Source of the DNA: an uncultured Verrucomicrobiales bacterium
Lineage (GTDB): Bacteria > Verrucomicrobiota > Verrucomicrobiia > Verrucomicrobiales > Akkermansiaceae
NCBI GenBank assembly: GCA_937952875.1
Contig: CALFDI010000123.1
Coordinates: 1-7,387 of the forward strand
Reading direction: 5' to 3'
DNA length: 7,387 bases
Shown: positions 1-5,650 of the stretch, in pieces
How positions within the stretch are numbered: position 1 is the first letter of the stretch
Layout: every line of letters starts with the position of its first letter
The notes under the pieces: model-generated
Seen by the model: only the letters and a program-made list of their open reading frames with translations
Database searches by the model: none
What the model was told of the DNA's origin: nothing
Position numbers and translations under genes: made by a program

Positions 1-35
1 TCGATTCATCCAACTAAAATAGAAGTATTTCAATA

Positions 36-1073
36 TCATCTAATCACCACAGCTGCGGGAGGGCGGATGAGGCTGGGGATGCGAATGATATCCCAGTTGG
101 CTAGGCGGATGCAGCCAGCGCTTCTGGAGCGCCCGATGGTCTCTGGACTACTGGTGCCATGAAGACCTATGCCTGAGCGAGTCAGGCCTGCCCAAAGGAC
201 TCCAACAGGATTATTCGGCCCTGGTGGGATGATGAGTGCTTCTTTGCTACGCTTTCCTGTTTCTAGTAGTTGCTTGTCATAGCGCCAGTTCGGCCAGGTG
301 ACACAATTCTTCATCTGCCACTCTCCGCGTCTGATAAACTCCTCTTTCCCAGGAGTGATCGGGAATGAGGCGATCAGAGTATAGACAAGAATCTCTGGCT
401 CGTCCGGGTCTTCGATGTAGTCGTAGATGGTGACTCGCTTTATCTCAGTGTCGATGTCTGCTTGCCGAGTGCTCAGAGCCTCTTCTTTCTTAAAGGCGAC
501 ATGTTTTACATCTTCGATTAAGAATGGCTTAACTGCAGGGACAACGATTCCATCATGAACTTTGAGAGCATTGATCGCTTTTCGGGAGTTTAATCGAATA
601 AGAGTTTGCGGAGTCGTATGATATCTCTCTGCCATAAATTCAGATATGGAGAGATAGCTCATTTGTTTTTCCTTGGCCTGTAATTCTCGTTTCTTCGGGA
701 GCTTAGGATTGAGGAAATCCAGCACTACCTCTGGGACAGTCGCAAATGCCGTGACCTCGGGAACAGATTTTTTGACCGCCGCTTTAAAGGCCTCATCCTC
801 TGCGTGCTCAGGATGATGACGCTTCCAGATTTCGATCGCCTGGTTTGTCACCCAGCCAGAGCGACCATCGATGACACCAGGGCCGACGAGATTCTGATCG
901 AGAAAAATTTGAGTTCTCATTAACTCAAGCTCTTTCGGCTCGAGCTCAGCACGAAGCACGCTTGAGATGCCCATGAGAGCACTCAAGATTACGATAACGA
1001 CGTGTGCACACCTATTTAACATGCAGTGAGTGTAGTGGCGGTTTTTCCATATCACAAGGACAGCCACTAACAC
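36..1073 (-). CDS. Secreted L,D-transpeptidase (YkuD family) with N-terminal PG-binding-like and LysM-like parts
   Basis: Predicted to form 3-3 cross-links in peptidoglycan, or to attach proteins to it, outside the cytoplasmic membrane. The C-terminal YkuD domain shows the catalytic signature: His305-Gly306, then Ser318-Ala-Gly-Cys321-Ile-Arg323 (numbering from the upstream GTG), with Cys321 as nucleophile. Residues about 47-88 resemble a peptidoglycan-binding-1 repeat (a G.IDG..G..T..A pattern), and about 140-180 resemble a LysM module (ISEFMAERY...LIRLN...L..HDGIVVPA). The longest reading frame starts with GTG at 1073. The ATG at 1020-1022 (Met18) is the better start because it gives a clean signal peptide: short basic N-terminus, hydrophobic VVIVILSALMGI, then a VLRA cleavage-like site near residue 42. 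Neither start has a clear Shine-Dalgarno. The domain reaches its usual end (AVVIR), so the gene looks complete. The gene is 24 bases downstream of hflX by the GTG start, or 75 bases by the ATG. The family call is firm; the substrate is unknown. Confidence 0.9.
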   Translation of the reverse strand: MLVAVLVIWKNRHYTHCMLNRCAHVVIVILSALMGISSVLRAELEPKELELMRTQIFLDQNLVGPGVIDGRSGWVTNQAIEIWKRHHPEHAEDEAFKAAVKKSVPEVTAFATVPEVVLDFLNPKLPKKRELQAKEKQMSYLSISEFMAERYHTTPQTLIRLNSRKAINALKVHDGIVVPAVKPFLIEDVKHVAFKKEEALSTRQADIDTEIKRVTIYDYIEDPDEPEILVYTLIASFPITPGKEEFIRRGEWQMKNCVTWPNWRYDKQLLETGKRSKEALIIPPGPNNPVGVLWAGLTRSGIGLHGTSSPETIGRSRSAGCIRLANWDIIRIPSLIRPPAAVVIR

Positions 1074-1097
1074 CTCAGCATTTCCTATATATCCTAT

Positions 1098-2435
1098 CTA
1101 TAGGTCTTTTTCCCAAGATTCTCGGATCTCCTCGGGCTTATCTTTGAGGAATGCACTCAGTTTCCCGTCGACGGATTTAGGGACGATGGCAGTGACGACA
1201 ATGTCATTTCCTTCGTAATCTGTGGCGAGGACTTTACCGTCCTGATACAAGAGATTCATCAGGTCTCCACGAGATTGCGGGATAGCGTAGATCTGTTTTA
1301 GGACGCGATCCGCAAGCTGAGCGGTGCACTTTTCTAACAAGACATCCAGCCCCTCACCTGTGAATGCTGATACAAAAAGGCTGTCCGGAAAGCGCTCTTC
1401 TAGCATGGCAAAGCGTGCCGGATCTGTGACCTGGTCACATTTATTCAGCACGGTAATGATGGTCTTATCCCCTGCTCCGAGTTCTTCGAGAACTTCGAGT
1501 GTAGTTGTGTGAAAGGCTTCTATTTCTTCAGCATCAGCATCTAAGACATGGATGAGAAAGTCTGCTAGGACAGCCTCTTCGAGTGTGGCTTTGAATGCTT
1601 CGACCAATCTGTGCGGGAGATTCCTCACAAATCCAACTGTGTCTGTCAGCAGAAGCGGCTGGCCATCTGGCAACTCGATCGAGCGCGTCGTGGTATCAAG
1701 GGTAGCAAAGAGCATGTCCTTCGAGAGGACATCTGCTCCACTGAGCTTATTGAGGAGAGTGGATTTCCCCGCATTCGTGTAGCCGACGATCGCAGCATGC
1801 GGGACGGCTTGATTCTCGCGCGCTTTGCGTTGTGTCTTCCGCTGCTCACGGACGGATTCTAGCTCACGCTTCATACGAGAGATGCGTGTGCGTGCGAGGC
1901 GGCGATCTATTTCAATCTGCTTTTCCCCCATTCCACGAGAGGCTCCGCCGCCTCCGCCAGAGGCTCCTGCAGATCCGCCTTCTCTATCGAGGTGACCCCA
2001 CATGCGAGCCATACGAGGTAGGGCATACTGCATGCGTGCGAGTTCGACTTGTAGCTGAGCTTCACGAGTCTGTGCTCGGTTTGCAAAGATATCCAAGATG
2101 ACTTCTTCGCGATCGATCACGCAGACATTACCAAGTTCTTCGTAGTTCCGCTGCTGCATGGGTGCCAGCATGTTGTCAAAGACGATGACATCACACTCGT
2201 GCGCCTTCGCAAGGTCTATGATTTCTTGGGCTTTCCCAGTTCCACAGATGAAGCGCTTATTTGTCTCGCGAATCTTCACGAGCATCTTCTCGCCGATATT
2301 AACCCCGAGCGTCGTCACGAGTTCTTCTAGCTCATCGAGCAATGCTATCGCCTCGTCTGCTTTGTCACGATCCTGATAGATCCCGACGAGCAGAGCCTTC
2401 TCCACCATTTCTGGCTTTTCTCTGACCTCGAACAT
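1098..2435 (-). CDS. hflX: GTPase HflX
   Basis: HflX is a ribosome-binding GTPase that splits or rescues stalled 70S ribosomes under stress. All parts are visible. The N-terminal HflX domain covers about residues 14-115, including the GTGKAQEI segment and the PMQQRNYEE...VIDRE segment. A coiled linker (about 120-205) contains the QLQVELARMQY helix and the loop ending GMGEKQIEIDRR. The G domain follows: G1 GYTNAGKST (218-226), switch DTTTR (247-251), G3 DTVG (265-268), G4 NKCD (331-334) and G5 SAFTG (356-360). The C-terminal extension runs to 445, within the usual family length. The ATG at 2433-2435 is taken as the start; Met10 (MVEKALLVGIYQ) is an alternative because conserved sequence begins there, and no ribosome binding site decides between them. 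The loop before GEKQIEIDRR is unusually glycine-rich and longer than the common GG.GTRGPGE form. It lies downstream of the 137-aa gene (48-base gap) and upstream of the L,D-transpeptidase. Confidence 0.97.
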   Translation of the reverse strand: MFEVREKPEMVEKALLVGIYQDRDKADEAIALLDELEELVTTLGVNIGEKMLVKIRETNKRFICGTGKAQEIIDLAKAHECDVIVFDNMLAPMQQRNYEELGNVCVIDREEVILDIFANRAQTREAQLQVELARMQYALPRMARMWGHLDREGGSAGASGGGGGASRGMGEKQIEIDRRLARTRISRMKRELESVREQRKTQRKARENQAVPHAAIVGYTNAGKSTLLNKLSGADVLSKDMLFATLDTTTRSIELPDGQPLLLTDTVGFVRNLPHRLVEAFKATLEEAVLADFLIHVLDADAEEIEAFHTTTLEVLEELGAGDKTIITVLNKCDQVTDPARFAMLEERFPDSLFVSAFTGEGLDVLLEKCTAQLADRVLKQIYAIPQSRGDLMNLLYQDGKVLATDYEGNDIVVTAIVPKSVDGKLSAFLKDKPEEIRESWEKDL

Positions 2436-2483
2436 AATGTGTTTCTCTGGACTTGGACTTTCCTTCAGCCCGTGGGCGTGACC

Positions 2484-2897
2484 CTATCGCCGCCTTTTCA
2501 TATCCGCAAAGGGATCTTCAGGATTCAGCTCTTTAATGAAGTCTTTTCTCACTTTACGCTCGGAGAGGTCTTGGAAGATTTCATCGTTGATGTCTTTCGC
2601 ATCAGCGTCATAGCCCTTCGCATAGTTGAAGAGATGTTTATGAAAATACTCGTCGTAGTCTTCTCGCTCTTCATCAGACAGGCGCCCCCAGACGGCATAA
2701 TTCACTGTGCGAGTCATCTTCATCATCATTTTCAGAGTGAGACGCCGCCCAGTGCGGGCTTTTTGCACCTGCTTGTGAGTGATCTGTTCGGGAGAAATGT
2801 CGACCACATCATGGTTTGTCAGGCCCCATGACGTTAAAATCGCATCTAACGGTTGCGTGCCCAGATTGCGCTCGATGCTGTTTTCCTCTTCGTTCAT
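2484..2897 (-). CDS. Conserved hypothetical protein with a helix-turn-helix-like N-terminal half
   Basis: A 137-aa, highly charged, soluble protein with no signal peptide or membrane segment. I do not recognise a named family. Residues about 15-68 look like a four-helix Cro/C1-type DNA-binding fold: LDAILTSWGL, then TNHDVVDIS, then THKQVQKARTG as candidate recognition helix, then LTLKMMMKMTRTVN. This rests on pattern only. The second half (about 70-137) is rich in Asp, Glu, Lys and Tyr, and ends in a basic KRRR tail. It is transcribed away from the 2981 gene and lies 48 bases upstream of hflX in the same direction, so the two may share a transcript. The reverse-strand alternative frame is poor in protein character. 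A purine run (AAGAGG) sits almost on top of the ATG, too close to be a standard ribosome binding site. Being real is likely; DNA binding is a guess. Confidence 0.75.
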   Translation of the reverse strand: MNEEENSIERNLGTQPLDAILTSWGLTNHDVVDISPEQITHKQVQKARTGRRLTLKMMMKMTRTVNYAVWGRLSDEEREDYDEYFHKHLFNYAKGYDADAKDINDEIFQDLSERKVRKDFIKELNPEDPFADMKRRR

Positions 2898-2980
2898 GCC
2901 TCTTCACTAGACACAGAGGCGGTCAGAAGAAACGAAAATCTTTCTTCGCGTCGTTCGGTCACTGCGTTTAGAGTGCCGCC
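2898..2980. promoter_or_regulatory. Divergent intergenic region with a 7-bp inverted repeat
   Basis: These 83 bases separate two divergently read genes (2897 leftward, 2981 rightward), so promoters for both should lie here. I could not assign convincing -35/-10 boxes to either strand. The visible structure is a perfect inverted repeat, GAAGAAA (2926-2932) and TTTCTTC (2941-2947), with an 8-base spacer. It could be an operator or chance in an A/T-rich patch. No Shine-Dalgarno precedes the ATG at 2981. Confidence 0.35.
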
Positions 2981-3250
2981 ATGCCGACAAAGAAAGACAT
3001 CCAAGACCTCTACTTCATGGATACGCGCTATAAGCTGCTGGATGTAGCGGCTTACCTTGATCGCGTAGACCGACACGAAGGAGAGGCTGACTTCCGCCAT
3101 CCTGCGTTGATAAAAGCTATCTCCGCCATGCTCTCGCCCGCTGATGGGCAGACACGGAATCAGGCTGTCCACCTCGCCTTTTCCGACCATTCTGAAGAGC
3201 CCATTCCGACAGCTGGCACTCAGGGCGCATCAGGGGCTAATCCTGAATAG
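2981..3250 (+). CDS. Small conserved hypothetical protein upstream of the TatD/EboB-like hydrolase
   Basis: An 89-aa soluble protein that I cannot assign to a named family. The first 50 residues look like an ordered helical core (DLYFMDTRYKLLDVAAYLDRV, then HPALIKAISAML), followed by a more open stretch with QAVHLAFSD. The C-terminal tail is rich in Pro, Thr, Ala and Gly and is probably disordered. There is no signal peptide or membrane helix. It is read in the same direction as the TatD-like gene, 35 bases ahead of it, which suggests one transcript and a linked role; EboA-like or regulatory-partner ideas are speculation. The start is the ATG after GTGCCGCC, with no ribosome binding site. The overlapping reverse frame (2894-3190) is less protein-like and would clash with the 2897 gene's start region, so this frame is preferred. 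Confidence 0.75.
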   Translation: MPTKKDIQDLYFMDTRYKLLDVAAYLDRVDRHEGEADFRHPALIKAISAMLSPADGQTRNQAVHLAFSDHSEEPIPTAGTQGASGANPE

Positions 3251-3285
3251 AGACTACTCTCCATTTTTATAGAAAATCATTCTTC

Positions 3286-4083
3286 ATGCGCTACATCGAA
3301 CCACACGCCAACATGGTCAGCCGGACGACTGCTGACTACCAGGCCATCGCAATGGCTGGCTGCGAAGCTCTCTGCGAGCCTGCCTTCTGGGCTGGATATG
3401 ACAGAGCATCCGCTCAGGGATTTTACGATTACTACCGTCAGCTCACCATCACAGAGCCCGCACGGGCAGCCAAGTTCGGCATCCCACACTTCTGCTGGCT
3501 CTGTATTAATCCGAAAGAGGCCGAGGACCCAGTCTTCGCCCGCGAGGTCATGTCACTGATCCCAGAGTTCATCGATAAGCCGAATGTTCTCGGAATCGGT
3601 GAGATCGGTCTCAATAAGAACACAAAAAACGAACTTCAAATCTTCGAAGAGCACGTAGAGATCGCTAAAAAGTATGATCAAGCGATCCTCATCCACACGC
3701 CTCACCTAGAAGATAAGCTCAAAGGCACTAAACTTATCGTAGATGCACTCAATAACGCCGGCGTTGATCGAAATCGAGTCATCATAGATCACGTGGAGGA
3801 GCACACAGCTGGCCATGTGTTAGATAATGGCTACTGGGCAGGAATGACTCTCTATCCGGAGTCTAAATGCTCACCCGCACGTGCCATCGATATTTTAGAA
3901 ACATTCGGTATGGAGAATATCTGGATGAATTCTGCCTGCGACTGGGGAGTCTCAGATCCACTCGCTGTGATTAAATGTGCGCTCGAGATGAAGAAACGTG
4001 ATCACTCTGCACAAACGGTCGATAAAGTCATCTTCGAGAACCCACGCACGTTCCTCGAACAGTGCCCGAACTTTAAGATCTAG
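3286..4083 (+). CDS. TatD-family metal-dependent hydrolase, EboB-like
   Basis: A 265-aa cytosolic TIM-barrel hydrolase of the amidohydrolase/TatD superfamily. It most resembles the EboB branch, the TatD-like component of ebo (edb) clusters, which are linked in cyanobacteria to export of scytonemin precursors. Branch-typical segments are PHANMVSRTTADYQA at the N-terminus, EPAFWAGYDR (31-40), GIGEIGLN (103-110), ILIHTPH (134-140), VIIDHVEEHT (165-174) and NSACDWGVSDPLAV (215-228). Likely metal or catalytic residues are His7, Glu106, His137, His169 and Asp219. The second His of the usual HxH motif is replaced by Asn9 (codon AAC at 3310-3312). Length is normal and the frame intact. It follows the 89-aa gene by 35 bases, and its last 11 bases overlap the convergent M14 gene. 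No EboC-F homologue is in the window, so the ebo role is only by similarity; the substrate is unknown. Confidence 0.85.
   Translation: MRYIEPHANMVSRTTADYQAIAMAGCEALCEPAFWAGYDRASAQGFYDYYRQLTITEPARAAKFGIPHFCWLCINPKEAEDPVFAREVMSLIPEFIDKPNVLGIGEIGLNKNTKNELQIFEEHVEIAKKYDQAILIHTPHLEDKLKGTKLIVDALNNAGVDRNRVIIDHVEEHTAGHVLDNGYWAGMTLYPESKCSPARAIDILETFGMENIWMNSACDWGVSDPLAVIKCALEMKKRDHSAQTVDKVIFENPRTFLEQCPNFKI
4073..4083. other. Tail-to-tail gene overlap
   Basis: The TatD-like gene (plus) ends with TAG at 4081-4083, and the M14-type gene (minus) ends with TAA read from 4073-4075. They share 11 bases and leave no room for a conventional intrinsic terminator between the converging transcripts. Confidence 0.9.
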
Positions 4084-4822
4084 CCGAACGATCTCTCAGG
4101 AAACCGTCAACGGCACAGCGCACCATCGCCTTGTGGCAGTCGATGCGTTTTCTAAGATCTCCCGTGCTCGGTGTCTCGATCGTATAGGAGATCGGACAAC
4201 CACTATTCGCGACAAATATCGCCTCCGGCCAGCCTTCTGGGATATCTGGTTCCGATGAGTGGTAGATCCACCCTGGCTCTGTCACCTCGTGATCATCAAT
4301 GACGAGAGCAGGTTCTATCGAGAAGAAAGGCGACGCAGCTGATAACATCTCTTTCGCTAGAGACGGAGAGCCTGCCGTATTGATCTCATACATATAGATC
4401 CCCGTGCTCTCCCAATCCTCGTGTAGCGAAAGAAAGAGATCTGGAGTCTCCTGCACCTTCAGCCACATCGCATGAGCCATCGCCTCCTGCGTCTCACACT
4501 GGTAGTAATCGCGATTTAGGTCCACGCCGCTTGCCGTTTCACGTGTCCCAGCAAGGAGTCCATCGGGATTCAGCACCGGACAGAGAAGCCAACTCGCCCG
4601 CATATCGAAAAATCCCTCTTCTAGTAGTTCAGCGATTGCGAGAGGTCCAGCTGGCTCATCACCATGAACCCCAGATGAGACATACACCGTAGGCTTATCT
4701 GCTGCTTCTTTTCTAAATCCATAGATCGGCCCCGCTCCTCGTATGAGAAGCTCCTCCACATCGAAACCCTGAGCATCAGCCTGTGCCCTTTGCCTTTCAA
4801 TGAGCTCTCGCACTCCTTTCAT
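4073..4822 (-). CDS. M14-type zinc carboxypeptidase / peptide amidase-like hydrolase
   Basis: A 249-aa protein without a signal peptide, hence probably cytosolic. It shows the ordered active-site set of M14 carboxypeptidases and the related AstE/aspartoacylases: zinc ligands His53 and Glu56 in SGVHGDEPAG, the substrate-binding pair Asn103-Arg104 in GVDLNRDY (preceded by NPDG at 85-88), the third zinc ligand His134 in LSLHEDWES, and the likely general base Glu216 in SYTIETPS. Its stand-alone small size is close to murein peptide amidase MpaA, which removes the meso-diaminopimelate from murein tripeptide, but specificity cannot be read from the sequence. The ATG at 4822 is 3 bases after the stop of the DUF1980 gene, so the two are very likely co-transcribed. 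A GGAAG element (4833-4837, read on the minus strand), 10 bases upstream, could serve as a ribosome binding site. Its end overlaps the convergent TatD-like gene by 11 bases. Confidence 0.88.
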   Translation of the reverse strand: MKGVRELIERQRAQADAQGFDVEELLIRGAGPIYGFRKEAADKPTVYVSSGVHGDEPAGPLAIAELLEEGFFDMRASWLLCPVLNPDGLLAGTRETASGVDLNRDYYQCETQEAMAHAMWLKVQETPDLFLSLHEDWESTGIYMYEINTAGSPSLAKEMLSAASPFFSIEPALVIDDHEVTEPGWIYHSSEPDIPEGWPEAIFVANSGCPISYTIETPSTGDLRKRIDCHKAMVRCAVDGFLRDRSARS

Positions 4823-4825
4823 CGT

Positions 4826-5650
4826 TTAAAAACTTCCACGTTGGAGTTTCGTCCCAGCTGGGGCGACTCCTTTTTCAAAGCTCTTCACCTCGACAACAGG
4901 CATCATCGCACCACCTTCAGGCAGATAGCGGAGCGTCCCTGTCACATTATACCATTCATCTGAGCCGAAGGTTGGAGCCTCCTTGCCAAACTCTAACACA
5001 GCAGGAATCGGGCGACTATCTGCAGCGCAGCACGTCATAAAGAGGCGATAGAGTTTAAGCCGCGTGCCATTCGGATTCCTCACAGTCGCCGGGACGACTC
5101 GTCCCTCTAAGGCCACCGGTAAACCGTCTAGGACCTCACGCATTTTCTCATCTGATCCACCGAAGTAGACCTCCATAAGCGGCATACGGAAAAAGCCGTC
5201 TTTCGTTTGAGTCTTCGTCTTTTCCAGATACTCCATCGTGTAGGGAGGCAGCGGCCCACTGAAGAAAGACCGCATCGGAGGAGGAGCGTCATTGAGCCCT
5301 TTCCGAGCGAGAGCGTTCAGGCTGTATTTATCCGGTGTGATAAATGAACAGACCAGTAAAGGCACGACCATCACAGCAAGTGCAACGATCGGGTGAAGAT
5401 CAGACTCCTCATGATTATGACCGCAGCCCTCATCACCGTGATCATGACCACAGTCTGAGGCCTCATCCTTCGCCGTCAGGAGAGTGAATAATCCTAATAC
5501 GATAAGAGCAAGACCACCAATCAGGCAATACAGCTGAAAATTATCAGAGATATACTCTGTGATACGCCCACTCGCGTAGAAATAGACTGATACGACACCC
5601 CAAGTAATCGCTGCCAGAGAAAAGGCATAACGCTGCAGCAAAAGACTCAT
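4826..5650 (-). CDS. DUF1980 / TIGR03943-type membrane protein (YcgQ-like), partner of the permease
   Basis: A 274-aa protein with three predicted N-terminal membrane helices (about 8-26, 39-59 and 86-104) and a soluble C-terminal domain. The characteristic YRLFMTCCAADSRP segment (201-214, Cys207-Cys208) marks the DUF1980/TIGR03943 family, typified by Bacillus YcgQ. Members are habitually encoded next to a DUF318 permease, as here, and are thought to form a two-part membrane system; the transported substrate is not established. Between helices 2 and 3 lies a Cys/His/Asp-rich loop (residues 67-80, bases 5411-5452) with the pattern CGHDHG...CGHNH, a likely metal-binding patch. The ATG at 5650 overlaps the permease stop in an ATGA arrangement, implying translational coupling. 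The downstream M14 gene begins 3 bases after its stop. The family call is strong; a metal role is inferred. Confidence 0.88.
   Translation of the reverse strand: MSLLLQRYAFSLAAITWGVVSVYFYASGRITEYISDNFQLYCLIGGLALIVLGLFTLLTAKDEASDCGHDHGDEGCGHNHEESDLHPIVALAVMVVPLLVCSFITPDKYSLNALARKGLNDAPPPMRSFFSGPLPPYTMEYLEKTKTQTKDGFFRMPLMEVYFGGSDEKMREVLDGLPVALEGRVVPATVRNPNGTRLKLYRLFMTCCAADSRPIPAVLEFGKEAPTFGSDEWYNVTGTLRYLPEGGAMMPVVEVKSFEKGVAPAGTKLQRGSF
5411..5452 (-). other. Cys/His-rich putative metal-binding loop in the DUF1980 protein
   Basis: This encodes residues 67-80 of the DUF1980 protein, located between predicted membrane helices 2 and 3. It holds two copies of a CGH(D/N)H pattern with acidic spacing. 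The composition matches metal-binding loops of zinc, nickel and cobalt transporters. Metal identity cannot be read from the sequence. Confidence 0.6.

Noticed and set aside
105..161. Ala instead of His in the SHGC-like motif of the L,D-transpeptidase as a sign of inactivity
   Set aside because: This position varies in active YkuD enzymes (for example SQGC in E. coli homologues); the catalytic Cys321 and the upstream His305 are present.
1084..1104. Inverted repeat CCTATA/TATAGG at the end of hflX as a possible terminator
   Set aside because: Only 6 A/T-rich pairs with a 9-base loop, and no T-run follows on the minus strand.
2470..2480. GCCC/GGGC self-complementary patch between the 137-aa gene and hflX
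   Set aside because: The stem is 3-4 bp with a very small loop and no T-run; not a supportable terminator.
2439..2831. 130-aa plus-strand frame opposite the 137-aa gene
   Set aside because: Hydrophobic, low-information mirror of a charged reverse-strand protein; the minus-strand frame has a coherent soluble composition and fits the hflX direction.
2894..3190. 98-aa minus-strand frame opposite the 89-aa gene
   Set aside because: Composition and Ser/Arg/Val runs look like an antisense shadow; it would also overlap the start of the 2897 gene.
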